This document shows positions 47,466-60,450 of a DNA stretch of 64,000 nt, piece after piece. Under the pieces are notes generated by a model. That model did not search any database, was not told the DNA's origin, and saw only the letters and a program-made list of their open reading frames with translations. Position numbers and translations under genes: made by a program. The stretch spans positions 112,869,860 to 112,933,859 of the forward strand of contig CM054181.1 of the NCBI GenBank assembly GCA_028829895.1, in the 5' to 3' direction. The first letter of the stretch is position 1; each line of letters starts with the position of its first letter. Source of the DNA: Sinotaia quadrata (lineage: Eukaryota; Mollusca; Gastropoda; Architaenioglossa; Viviparidae).

Positions 47466-50333
47466 GCTCAAGTAGAGAAATGCACATGTGCACCATAACA
47501 AATAGATGGCATGACAAAGATTAGTTTCCACTTTAACAAAATAAAAAGTTATATAGTCTTCTTCATATATGTAGGCAGTTTCTAATGAAACAGAAAAATA
47601 TGTTGCCTTTTCCATACTTGTAACCAACTCACTGCTAGAGTGAGATCCCAGCCACAAATTTTTTACCTTGTTAGAGGGTGAAAAAATTGTGGCTCATAAC
47701 TATCAGGTCCATTGTATTACCTGCTGAAGATCTCCCGGGAGTCGAAAATCAGGAAGAGGTAAGTCTCTGATTTTGACAGCCCATCCAATTTCTTATTCAC
47801 TCACCCAAAACATGGCACAATTCCTTTCCGTTTTAGAATATAAATCTCTCTCATGATGTGAAATCAACAAAAGTTAGTGGACATGAAGTCCAACTCAAAG
47901 AAAGCCATCACTGCCATTGTCATGAGCTCAGATGCTCCACTTATTTGCCTATTGTTCTTGCATTGCATAAGGATCTTTTAGACTTCCTGCCCTTGATAGA
48001 TGACTAGAATTGTATATTTTCACAAGGCTTTTTTTTGTGTGTGTATGCTTTTATTAGTCAGACTTGTAAATAGATTAACTATGTATCTGACCGGTCACAT
48101 TCTGATCAGTGTCATTCATTTTAGCAGCTGACGTGAAGGGTGTAGTCATATAAGATCTCTTCTACTGAAGGAACATTCCATCATGTAAAAACATTGGCAT
48201 ATCTGTATGTGTGATTTATGAGAATTAGAAAAAAAGATAAAATGGCTTGGGCCATTGAAATTTTCATAGTGTTGTCATGTAAACACCAGTCAAGTACATA
48301 TTAATGAAAAATGCAGAACTGCATTTGCGGCTGCTTTCAGTGGTTTTTCTCACTTTACAAGATAATCTTTATGTGTACTGAAATTACAGCTACATGTACC
48401 TATGAAAGTTTATTTAATTATTTTTTCTTTTTTTTTGTGCGTGTACTTGAAGATGTACTGATTTTAAAATGCAGTCCCTTGATTGTGATAACATGAAACG
48501 TACATAAAAGGTCATGTTGAATATTCTGAGATGTAATCTTTAATGTTAGAGATGTAAAGGTTAACATTTCAGTTTTTCTGCCTTCATGACACCTAAGAAG
48601 AAGCTTATAATATTTGAAAACAATGGGTTTTGATTATAATAGTCAAATCCAAATCCATGAAATATTGATAAGAGAGATTAATTAAAATTTTGAAAGCTCA
48701 CATTCATGATTTTCCCAAGTGCATCTGTGAAATTCACTGGACACTTTTCAGTTTTATGTTAAACTTCAAGGGTTTGATGTTGATGTTTATATTTTATTTG
48801 GGATTTGTTAAATCAAACAGAAAGTTATGAACAAGAACATTCATATAAAGTGATATAAAATTAGGAGTTTTTGAAATATTGCAAGCAAAACAGTACAATC
48901 CAAACGGTGGTTTAAAAATTGAAAGTTTAAAAACAGTAGATTTAAAAAAAACAAAACTTGACCTAGCTGGCTAGATTAGAAAAGCTGATTGATACTTTTT
49001 TAAAAAAAAAAATTATCATAAAATTTGATACAACAGAATAATTTAAAAGAATGTTCTAATGAAGAGTTAAAGCTTAAATAGAATATTTCTTTTTTTTTTT
49101 AAAGCACCAAATTCTGTATCATTAATTTATTGAATGTGAATGCAGTTTACTAAATTTGACAAGAACTTTTAACTTTCAATTTATGTTAATCAGTAATGAT
49201 TAAATGCACATCTTCATACATTTCTTAAACACTTTTTGCTTGGTATAAATAAACGTATAACTTATAATTATTATTTATATATTGGTACAAGAGTATGTTT
49301 CAATATAAACAATGGTTTTATCAGTCTACTAGTAGCAGTTATCAAGTCTGTCAACTGACTGTTTTTTTCCATATAAGAAAATTTCCACTTCTATTTGTTA
49401 TACTATAGATTAATAAAAATATTTTGAATTAAAAAGTAAAAAATATAAAAACCACCTATGTATTATTGCAGCATTTATTTATACTGAGTTTTACTGGGGA
49501 GGGAAACACTTGTTTATTTTATTCTGTAATTTTTTTTGTCACTATCAATCAATTTTGTTTCTTCATTTCTATTTTTGACTTTTGAAGTTATTAATTTGTG
49601 TTATCTACAGTATAAAACATTTGTCAAGTTATGACCCCTGTGCATTTTTAGAGAAATGTTGTTATGATTATGTACCTTTTAAAGTCAAATTTTGATAGTC
49701 TCAAGTTTGTGGAAAAGATTTAGTATGACATAAAAGTTGTGCATTCCCAGACTTTGTGTAATGAATATCATTGTCAAGTATCAGCCATTCACATTTTAAA
49801 TACCTGCAGACCAAACTATTATATGTTTAACAGTTCGATTTAAAAAAAAATATATCTGAAAATAGAAAAGAGAAAATGGTGCAGCTGGTTAAAATGAAGT
49901 GAGCATAGAGAAAGCGTTTTACTCTGCTGCTATTTTGTAATAAGAACTGAAATACATTCACCACTATTATATAAGAACCAAAATACATTGGCCGATATTA
50001 AGTAATAAGAACCAAAATAAATTGGCTGATAATATTAATAAGAATCCAAATAAGTAGACTAATATTATATAATAATAACTGGAAAGCATACATAATTCTC
50101 CATGATAAAAGAGTAGTTACTTTATAATACAGAGGAGATAAAGGGTTCTTGGAGAGTTAAAATTTTGCTTTAAATTAGGTCAATCAGATCTGCATCCAAG
50201 AAAACAACTATCAGTGGCATATATCCTTTGAAGAATGATGCACTTAGCCATCACATTGCTGTCAATGACACATCTGTTTAAGAACGACAAACAACTGTCA
50301 TTGACATATCCATTAAAGAATTATGAACTTAAC
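47466..50333. other. No recognised gene
   Basis: AT-rich sequence. Around 49945-50100 there are diverged AATAAGAACCAAAATACATT repeats, and 50160-50333 contains diverged repeats (GAATGATGCACTTAGCCATC, ACATTGCTGTCA) into which the following transposon inserted. Confidence 0.45.
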
Positions 50334-51495
50334 CAGTGGTTCTCAAACTTTTTAGGATTTCTTGAGTGGTGGTCCCTTAGAAATGTTTTTGATGGCTTGC
50401 GGACCCTTTTAAAATTTAAAATAACTACAATTAACATATAAGCTATTGTTAATGAAACATTTTTTGATGAACAATTATTTATTCAGAAAATTGCAAATCT
50501 TAGTCATCAAATTTAAATTCAAATTTCAATGGGATGGATGCATCTGCTTTGCTTGAGCCAGTTCTTCTATGTTTGGCTTTTGTTTTGGCCAGTGAAACTC
50601 TGATGTCATTTGTCACGTCTAATTTGTTTCTGGATTTTGCTTTGATAGCAAGTAGTGTGGAAAAAGCCTGGATTTGTGCAGTCGTTCAGCTTGGCATTTA
50701 AAGAAGTCAACATCTTTGTTTATTGAGCTGGGATGCTTTGTTTCGAAGTGTCTCTTTAACTTGCTGGGCTTTAGGATGCCAACACCTCAGAACACAAAAC
50801 ACACTGTGGTTTCTCTTCCCATTCAACTTTATTAAAGTAAAACCACATTTCAAATATGAAATGTCATATATTATCTTTTTTGGAGGCATTATAAATCTGG
50901 AGAAGAAAAAAATTTAAATAAAAATAAAATTTTAATTTTAGTAATTTATAATTTAACAATTAACCTATTTTCTGGCCATTTAATTTGTTTATTTCGTTCC
51001 CATGGCGGCGATTTATTTTTGAGAACAATGACTTCTTTGACATGTTTCAAAACTATTTCAAAAGTTAGAAATATTTAAAACGTTGCAAGAAACATCTGTT
51101 TCTTTGTTACAAATAATCTGAACTAGTGAAAAACGTCACTTACGTCCGAAAATGCCAGGTTTTTGTCCCATATTTCGAGTGAAATCCAGACAAATACTCA
51201 CTAATTTTAGACTAGACAGAGTGTTGCACTTGCAGAGGGGGCTCTAATGAAAACTAAAGATTTCAGCAAGAGTAATCATTGTAAATAATCAAAAATAAGT
51301 GCCATCAGGTGAATGAATGAATACTTAACCTTCATGAGCAGTCTAGATAGATATCTTGGGGTAGCCAATAGCCGATTTATGAATGGGCCGCAAAGTCATT
51401 GGCGAGATATCTCGGGAAAGTAATCCGTTCACAGTCCCCCTGAAACTGCTTCGCAGTACCCTAAAAGACCATGGACCCCAGTTTGAGAACCACTG
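50334..51495 (-). mobile_element. Decayed hAT transposon with terminal inverted repeats
   Basis: Left end CAGTGGTTCTCAAACT at 50334 and an exact inverted copy ending at 51495 define a 1162-bp element; next to the left end the GGTCCCTTAG...GCGGACCC region is also typical of hAT ends. It carries a piece of transposase on the minus strand (50619-50889). It lies inside a local tandem repeat: the flanks read ...GAACTTAAC and AACCATCATATTG..., so only AAC is shared and no clear 8-bp duplication survives. Too short to encode a full transposase. Confidence 0.8.
50619..50889 (-). pseudogene. hAT transposase N-terminal fragment (BED finger), frameshifted
   Basis: The minus strand reads IIYDISYLKCGFTLIK, NGKRNHSVFCVLRC in one frame and, after a +1/-2 shift near 50775, KPSKLKRHFETKHPS, NKDVDFFKCQAERL in another, ending at a TAG at 50619-50621. 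The CxxC...H....H arrangement and KLKRH...KHP words are the BED-type zinc finger of ZBED5/SCAND3-like hAT transposases. The catalytic RNase H-like part is absent. A dead gene. Confidence 0.75.
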
Positions 51496-53749
51496 AACCA
51501 TCATATTGCTGTCACCAGCAGTTCTAGTAAAGAATGATGAACTTAACTATCATATTATCGTCACTGTTTCCAGCAACAATATAAGCAGTCAAAGTATAGT
51601 TTTCAGCCAATCAGTTTCAGTAATCTAAATGTGTGGTATGTCAGAGACTTATGATGATTTATGATTGAATTTTATAAATTGTTTCATGTTAGAGAAGATT
51701 TATTTATATTCATGTTATTGCAGAATGTTAACAAATAGAAGACTGACTGGACTTTGCTATTTCTTCTGTTGTAAAAATCATGATGAGTAATGCTAATTGT
51801 ACACTCAAGTTTAGAATCTAATGTAAATATAATGAACAGTAAATGGAGTATGTAATTTTGATTAACCTATTGCACAATATGTAGATGGGTTTGAACTGGA
51901 GAGGCTCAGTACTCAGCATGTTGTCTGGACCTTTGACTTATGACTGGGATGCTATGTAGGTTCTTATTTATTTTTGAATTTGTGGGGTTTTATAGAAGGA
52001 AATTTACTACAAAACAACAATAAAAACCAGTTGAAGATCAATAAATAGAAGAGTTTTGAAGAAAACAGTAGTATCAGATGTCTAATGTTTTGTTTGGATT
52101 TCTTTCTTTAAATATTATTTTTTCCTATATATTTGGTTAGGTTATAATTTAATTTTTATTATTTTCTTCACTGTGTATATTTTTCAGTGATATATTCAAT
52201 GTACCTGATTTTATTATCTCTTAGAATAAAATTCCATTTTCACAACTTATAAAAAATAAATCTTAAAAATTTGCAATGCCATTCATTAAAGAAAAAAGAG
52301 TGAAATGCAGGCAATTTGCTTTATGCTGAAATACAATTTTAAATGCTACTAATTTGCTCCAAACACCACAAGAATTAAATTTGTTTCCAAAAGAAACCAA
52401 TGTACACCTGCACTGAGATAATGTAAAATAGGCAACAAAGTGAAATGTTAAAGAAGTAATCATGAAGCTGATTTCCATGTTTCACTTCTGATATATCATC
52501 AGTTACATTACCTTTAGGTGAGGAGCCATCAATTTAGTATACATGTTGAAAAAATAATTTTCAACTGACCCCTTGTTGAATTTTTTTTGTTGCTACTATC
52601 TTTACATACACATCAATATCCACCTCCCTGTTTTACTTCATTCATGAAACTGCAGGACTTGAAAAATTAATTCAAAGTGCTGTTAGAATATAAAGAATAC
52701 AGGGAGTTCTCTCCCTTACCCTTCAGTCCATTTCATCCCTGTGAAATACTTTTGTCAAGCAAGGGCAGTGTCAAAATGTATACCTTTAATCCCCTCTACA
52801 GAGGAATTTTCAGGAATCTAACAAATGGATGCAAGTAATAATAAAATAAGAATGGTGTTCTTACCAATTATACATTCACTTCTCTATGGTGGAAACATAA
52901 GGCAGATGTTGAATGAAAATTCAATCATACTTAAATAATTATTCACACATCTGTAATTTTGTATGCTCAAGTTCATGCCATTTCTACAATTAATAAAGTA
53001 TACCCAAGTAACAGCCTACTCAGAACATGATTAACTGTTATAAGTCTAAATAACTCTTTCTATTTATTTGTTTTGTTTAATTTAATAAAAAGGAGTCACA
53101 GTGAAGTGTGGTTAAAAGAGCCAAAAATTAAATTTGAGGCCAAAGTTATCTAAGGATAAACTGTAGAATCTAAATTATAAAAGAAAAACTGTTTTCCTAT
53201 TTGTATATCTTGTAAAAAATGACTGAAATAAAATCCTTTGTTTGAAAACGACATGCTAAAATATGGTCAATAAATAAATAAATAAACTTATTTTGAAATG
53301 TACAAGTTCTTATTCACCAGATTGTAGTAAAAATCAATGCTTGTGACTGACCAACACACAGACCAGAAGTTCAAGTTCTATTAAAAAGTCGATATGAATT
53401 CTGCTGCCAAAAAAAATGCTCCTGAAAACTCCATATAATGACACATCAAATCAAAATAATAACTGACATAGATCCTCTAAAATGTCTTCATATTATTTTC
53501 TTAAAGCTCTGAGAGATCAGTTAAGATTCTGAACAGGAGTGTCAACAACTTAAGAAATTGTTATTTTTTTTCAATAGCAGTAGATAAAAAAAATCAATGC
53601 TCTAATGGATGTAAGAATTGCCACTCCAATAAAGAAATCACAAAACAATAGTAATTAAGTAAATGTCGTTACAATAATGCTACAAACCAAAACACTTGCT
53701 AAATTAGACATACTTTTCCCCCTTTTTTTTTTTAACTGTTAAGATAAGC
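51496..53749. other. No recognised gene
   Basis: AT-rich intergenic sequence. AATAAA words on the + strand near 53228 and 53272 could end a long transcript of the KIAA0513-like gene. No exon found on either strand. Confidence 0.45.
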
Positions 53750-54262
53750 AGCAACAGCATGTCGTTGGATTAGACAACAATTTGTTGTAAACAGTGATAT
53801 TAGTCCAGACAACAGTTTGTTGTAAGCAGTGATATTAGTCCAGACAACAGTTTGTTGTAAGCAGCAAATATGACATTAGTGTAAACAATAATTTGCTTTT
53901 AAGCAATATAATGCTAGTGCAGACAACAATTTGCTTTAAAGCAGTTTGATATAAGTGCTGGCAAGAATTTGCTTTCAAGCAGTCTAACATTAGTGCAGAG
54001 AACAATTTGCTTTTAAGAAGTTTGATGCTACTGCAGAAAATAATTTCCTTTTATACAACAGTATGATGCTAGTGCGGAAAATATTTTCCTTTTATACAGT
54101 GGTAGGATGCTGGTGTAGATAATTTTTTTTATACAGCGGTATGATGCTAGTGCAGAGAATAATTTTTTTTTATACAGTGGTATAATGCTAGTGCAGAGAA
54201 TAATTTCTTTTTATACGGAAGCAATGATGCTTGTGCAGATCATAATCTGTTTTTGTCAAATG
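53750..54262. repeat. Diverged ~50-60-bp array
   Basis: About nine units around TTAGTCCAGACAACAGTTTG, TTGTAAGCAGTGATA. Units on the left are similar; those on the right drift to ATGCTAGTGCAGAGAATAAT, TTCTTTTTATACAG. Confidence 0.85.
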
Positions 54263-56000
54263 CTAGAAAAAATACCTATTTGGACCTTGGTATTAACATC
54301 ACCCTCATCTATTACAAAAGCATGTATGACTGAAAGACTTTAAAAATGCACATACATACCCTTTCATTTGCTTAAGTAATGTCACTTAAGGCTAGGACTT
54401 TTAAGTTTGCTGTGTTTAATGAAATCTATTTATCATTGATGACTTAGCCTATTTCCACTACTAGCCTGAATTGGTCTTCATACAGTCATAAAATTTATAT
54501 TTCTTGTAAACTCTATATGGGAACAATAGTTTAATGAGATTTTGTCACTTATTGTAAATTACAAAACAAACAAAACAGATATTAGTACAAATAGAGTGCT
54601 TTATACCAGATACAGACTCCCTGCTTTAATTTTTTCACCACAATCAATTTGCTCACAATATCAAATTATCAGTATTCAAACATACAAGTTATTTTTAGCA
54701 TTAAAACTACCATCCTCTGAATAGAGAACTCTATAAAAAATTAAAAAAAGCATCCAATACAAGGTGCCAAGAACAATCAAGAAATAGCTTGCTCACAAAT
54801 AGAATTTTTTAACACCAAAAATATTAAACCACATGGTGTAGTCAAGAATACCAAGATTTAAGCACAGTAGAATCACATTCTGTGCTATGAAATGTGTGTA
54901 TTGTAAGAGATATGCCAGCACAGGTCTGAATTAACACAAGTTAAATTTCCATATGTTGTGACTCCACTGTAGGTTGTTCCCAAATATCAACTTTTGTCAA
55001 ACAATTATAAGAAGAAAACCTATAGATTTTATCAATAAAGAGCATGTTCCCAAATACCAACTTTTGCCAAACAACTACAAAACAAACAGATTCTATTCAT
55101 CAGTTTAAAACAAACTGAGAGTATAAATTCAACAGAAAACTCCATAGGCAGAAGTGACCAAGTGACATTTCACAACCATAATTTTGTTTTTATTGAAGTT
55201 TTCATTGATTCTCTTTTGTCTGCTAAATACTGTGTCTTCACACTGACTCAAATCAAACTAGTCAGACATTTTCTTTTTCTATCATTACTTATATAAGTTA
55301 GTTAACAATGCATATTGCATATCTTTTTTTCTAATTTCTCAAAGGCACACCTTTTTGCACATCCTTTCACACAACATTTCAAGAACTTTCAACTTACAAA
55401 TCATACAACTACTATACATCAAAGCACATCGTTACTTGTCTGCATAAGCTAAAAGAAAAATAAAGGCTACACATCTGAGTTCTGCCTATAATGCTAATTT
55501 ATAATTCATGAAGCAAGCAGCATTCGGTACAAAGCTTTACTCAAAGCATTATGATCAGCTGCAAACTTTTCGAGAATATTTCTTCTTTGATTTCTGTACA
55601 ATATCTACAGAGTTCCTCTAGATAATTTTCAGGTTAACTATTTCAACAAAATAATATTACTATTTATAAAAGCAGAGAGTTTCTGCTAAAATATTTTTTA
55701 AAAAAATGAAAGTACTGGTAAACAGAATATTAAAATGGCATATATGCACACAAAATTATATTTAACTTACTTTCATCACACAGATAAGTGGCATAATTAT
55801 CCATATTTTTACCTTGCACACATATATAAATAAATATATAATCCTACTTAGTTTAATCAGAATTCTTTCTCTTCAATTTAATTATGGGAATTTCAGAACA
55901 TGGGTAAAAGAATTTCCAGCAATGAAATCTGCTTTTCTCAGACATACTACAGCAGGTGGAACTTGAAACAAAGAGAATGAGAGTCTGTGCAGGATTTTCT
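54263..56000 (-). other. Probable TMEM143-like 3' UTR and flank
   Basis: Sequence following the minus-strand stop at 56001. A minus-strand AATAAA lies at 55189-55194, one of several candidate signals. No other gene recognised. Confidence 0.35.
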
Positions 56001-56317
56001 CTAAAACCAACCATACTTTTTGGAGCGTTTATCTTCCTCCTTGAACTCATGTTCAGTTTCCAAATACTCATCACGGTCATATCCTTCTGTGATGTCAGCT
56101 TCTGCAGACCGGGCTATTAGTGACTGTGGGGTGATGGGAAGGCAGTTTAAAGCTGCTTCTAAGGGCAACACATTCATTTTGTCATTTGCTTCACTCAAAA
56201 TACCATAAGATTTCAGAAGTGTAACGGATTCAGAGCAATCAAACTCCAGGTGGACACCTGTCTTAATTTTGACCCACTGCTCCACCTTTCTTTCTAGAGC
56301 AGTATCAGTCAAGCCAC
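56001..56317 (-). CDS. TMEM143: TMEM143-like protein, last exon
   Basis: Minus-strand exon starting after an acceptor CTCCATGCAG and ending with TAG at 56001. It encodes LTDTALERKVEQWV, a segment FDCSESVTLLKSYGIL, then NVLPLEAALNCLP and an acidic/basic tail ending SKKYGWF. The L-ER-VE-WV, ...L...GIL, VLPL-AAL--LP pattern matches the C-terminus of vertebrate TMEM143 (DUF3754 family). Entry phase 1 fits the exon ending at 61844. The tail after LPITPQSL is lineage-specific as far as I can tell. Confidence 0.85.
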
Positions 56318-59300
56318 CTGCATGGAGTGATGAACAAATAAAATTAAAATAAAATCACAACCAAAATGAAATAAAAGTAACAAATCAAAAAGCTAAAAGC
56401 AAGCATATTAATCAAATTTATTCTGAATTCAGCATGATCTACATGTATATAGAAATTCTTACCTAAGCAGTTTTCTTCAAAAATTACTGTTTACAACTTG
56501 ATTTTTTGAAACAGCGTATGTTCTGATGTTATGTACCACAGATTTAAGTCAGTAAAATATCATATCACATGATACATGTTGTGCCAAACAGATTCAAGAC
56601 TACTGAAAATATAAGATTTCAAGGGTTGTTTTTTCCCTGGTGTTTATTCAATCAAATGCTAGAACTGACAATTTTTATGTCCATAAATTATTTTGTATTG
56701 ATTTTAAAATTCATCCCTAATTTCAAGTGCAAGTTATTCCCTCTTTTGTTTGGTGATGTCCAATCAACTAGAACTCATAACTGAATAAATTTTCTTCAGC
56801 TAAAATATTTTTTGTGTAAGCCCAGCAAAACAAAAATTGTTCCTTTGCTAAAATTAATTCAATTTAACAATAAAAAATATTAAATGCTTGATAGATGTAG
56901 AGATATTCATATTTCATTTTTGTTCTATACAGAAAATTAATCATTAATTATGTTATATAAAAGTGTGATCTGACATCAGGAGAAAGACCAACAGCTATAT
57001 TACCTTGCAATGTTATATGGCATTATAACTGATAAAATGACACATATTACCTCTCTTTAAGACTAAAATTATATAAGATTTTAAAATCAAAGAATAAATT
57101 GTAAAAATACATTAGGAAATAATCAGAAAGTTCAATAAATACTAAATAATTATTAAAAGTTATCTGCCACTGCTGACCTGATCATCGTCTTAAATTTATT
57201 ACAATTCCAAAGACAATGCAGTAACATTAAAGATTTACTCTTAAAAGTGTAAATTGTTAGTCACTTTTACCTGCTAGATATGGGGTGATAGCAATTGTGC
57301 CTTTAATCTTTCACATATCTCACCTTTTAAGTAACAGAGGGAGGGTGTCTTACATTTACCATCACTTTTAATATAAACCTTTAACCTATTATTTGCTTTT
57401 TAAGTAAATAATTAATCTTCATTTTCCTGAATCATGTGAAAATAAGCAAACCAACTAAACATATACTTCAAATATTTCTTTTAGAATGTGTCTGTGTGTG
57501 AGTGAGTGAGTGAGTGAGTGAGAACATTAACAGAACAAACAAGATTTTTTTGTGCAGAAAATGCAGTTTTAACTTTATACTATATTAGTTATAAGTGCTG
57601 AACATAATTTCAAGTACTGATGAGCAAGCATCCTGATTAATTTTTTTTGTTTGCCTCAACTAATTTATTTTTAAATCATCAATATTATTCTTGGAAAAAA
57701 GTATTTTTAAAATTATTATTCTTGTATGGGAAGTTTTTCTTAAATTTTTTACAGATTAGCATGCATAAGGAGATATGCAAGTTCCTAAGGCTTGCAAACA
57801 GTCAGAGTCTATAATGGACCAAAGACCTATCAGGAATGGAAACATCCAGCATAATATCCCACAAGTGATGTCCTTTTAGTACCCTATAAGTAAGGAACAG
57901 TTAGAAAAAGTAGGAAGCCTGAATGGATATATGCTTAGTCTTGTCTAATAATTATTCAAGAAAAACTTATTTTACATAGAAAAATTCTGAATTCAGTTCA
58001 TAACTGAAACATGTAGCATATCCAGTAACGAACAAGAGGTGGATACTTATGCCTATTTATGCACAAAGCATACTGAAATAAAAATTTTCTTGTGCATGGA
58101 TACTAAAGGTGAATTTTGGCGCAAGCAAAAGATGATTGGCATTAAAACTGACGTCGCTTTCTCATTAAAAAAAAACTGAAGATGGAACATCACTAAAATA
58201 TTTTGCCTTTAGTAAGAAACAACACCTTTACACAGTTTAATTTTTCATGAAGAAATGAATGTGCCCCGTAATTCAGCATCACTGCAATCTATGTAAAATC
58301 TTACGATGAAATTTCTATTCTCTTCCAAAATATCTGTGTCCTAGCCTATTAATGTTTATGTCATAGTCTATGAATCTTTATATCCATAGCCTTGAAGAGG
58401 GTCTTTAAGATCATATTCTGAAATGTGTAATTAAATGAAATTTTAAATAAACATATAATTCAAAATGCTTAAATGCACAGTTAGTGGCTTCTGCAAATTG
58501 TCATTTTTATGCTTATGCTCGGACGAACAAATGAATAAAAAGCAAAATTTTTAGTAAATTTATGAAATGAAATATGAAAAATTGTGTTATAAAACATAAA
58601 AATCATATTTTAAATGGTAGTTAATTTTAACAGAAAAAGTTATTTAGAAGTAAAACGATTTATGAATTACTCACATTCATCTACTATATATATTTTAATA
58701 TCATTATCATGAGCTACAGTGATTTAATTAGAATATGTCACTGTATACAAATAAAATATTTTTAAAAAATTTAAAGCATCCTAACAGCATATTATTTCAT
58801 ATTAAAGTTGGGAATATTAAAAATGTCAACAAATAGTGAACGAATCTACAGAAACACTAATTAATACACTAATTATTGTCAAGCAAAATATTTGCAGGCA
58901 ATTTTATTGCACAGTGAAAGATGAGAAACATATACAGGCAGAAAATGAATTGAGCAAAGATCTCAATATTTACTCTGATGGCTGCAATTACAGTTTCCTT
59001 ATGCAATTAAGGTTCTCTCAAATAGCTGGTTCACTCAAGGCAAGAATATGAGAATTTATATGCCAGACATGATCTGCTAAATGTAAGGATGTGAAAGCTC
59101 CATTTTAATGGAAAACTTGAAAAGCTGTATACAACCTATTCTGTTTTTTCTACCTCAATTTTTCTTTACTATTATAGGAGTCTAATTGGAATCAATCCAA
59201 CATCATTTGCATATAAGAACAGCTTGAAAAAATAGTGTAGACAATTAATCATGGGTGTGTTGTAAACTTGTTCCATAAATATAATATATATAGATGGTAA

Positions 59301-59779
59301 AAAAAATATATTGTTCACAACACTTGCTAAAATTTTTCACAACTATTGAGTATAACACTAACAGCATTTTCTGATTATTGTAAGACTTAATACAGAACCT
59401 TCAATAATTAACAATGGCTTCTAACACAAAAGTGAAAACAGTACAGAAAAACTATTTCATTGCAAACCAAACAGGAAATTATAGCAAAACATAAAAACAG
59501 TATGATTATCATTATGGCTGAGTAGGATTTGTAATGAACCATCATAAACACATTTTCTTAGCCAAAGACAATAATTAAATCCATATCTACTAATTAATCA
59601 ACAAAATTTGTTTTACTATTCAGATTTCATTCACTTCCATACAAGTATAATAATAATAATTTCATGTTTCTTTTTATCTTGAATTAATAACATTATGTTA
59701 TGGATGGCTCAGTAAAAAAACCAACACAAATAATGAAATAATGTGCTTTACATTCGTAATAATGGTAACATATCCAAAA
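56318..59779. other. TMEM143-like intron, no other gene recognised
   Basis: AT-rich intron. It has a short (GTGA)n run at 57500-57522. Open frames such as the one at 58836-59051 have no splice context and no recognisable content. Confidence 0.5.
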
Positions 59780-59826
59780 GTCCCCCTGGGGCCGCATAGA
59801 GCCCTGTCTCGGTTTGTGCACCCCTG
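59780..59826 (-). mobile_element. hAT terminal fragment
   Basis: On the minus strand it starts CAGGGGTGCACAAACC at 59826, followed by a GCGGCCCCAGGGGGAC stretch, related to the end at 1-96. A GGATGGCTCAGTA word at about 59701 recurs inverted at the window start. Too short to define an element. Confidence 0.55.
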
Positions 59827-60450
59827 CTCTACAGCATGTAAACTTTGATCTCGGTCCATTGGCTGGCCTCGTTCTTGTAAATCTTAACCATTGGATAATA
59901 AAACTACTCATCCAGTTGGAGCTGGTTTGCATTGCATCAGCAATTTCTAGTATATTCTCAACTCGTGTGTTTACTCCAACTCTGACATTTACTAAAATAC
60001 CATCAAAAGGAATGCCCAAGGACAGGTCACTTTGACAATTTAACAATTTATATAACAATTAAGTTTAGAAATAGGGAGAGGCAAATTTACTCTGCCACAG
60101 TGTCAATGATGGATTCTTAAATAAAAGTTTGTTGGTTTTAAAAAAAAAATTATTTGACAAGCATGACTTAAGATTAGCTCCCTATCGTAATATGAAGTGA
60201 AAAATGAGGAGGTGACTTACAAGTCGACCGAACAAAGCTTCAAGCTCTCTTTCATAATCAACACAAAAAAGCAAAATATACACTCCAACTTCACAAGCAA
60301 AACTTACAAACTTTAATTAAGCTTCCTTCCATAATCTTATTTAACAAGCATGATTTAAATTTTAAAGGAACATAGATAAGTTCCCTTTCATAATATGATT
60401 TGAGAAGGTGATCTTGGCAAACCTGACAAGCTGACCTCTTCCATAATCTG
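59827..60450. other. Unassigned open block and AT-rich intron
   Basis: From 59827 to about 60040 the minus strand stays open (GIPFDGILVNVRVGVNTR, ENILEIADAMQTSSNWMSS, FIIQWLRFTRTRP) and runs into the hAT end. The amino-acid make-up looks more like former coding DNA than noise, but I do not recognise the family. It could be interior of the transposon or a captured exon. 60060-60450 shows nothing except four diverged copies of a CTTTCATAATATGATTT-like word. Confidence 0.3.

Noticed and set aside
58836..59051. Open frame of 71 codons in the TMEM143-like intron
   Set aside because: No recognisable motif; length is within expectation for random sequence.
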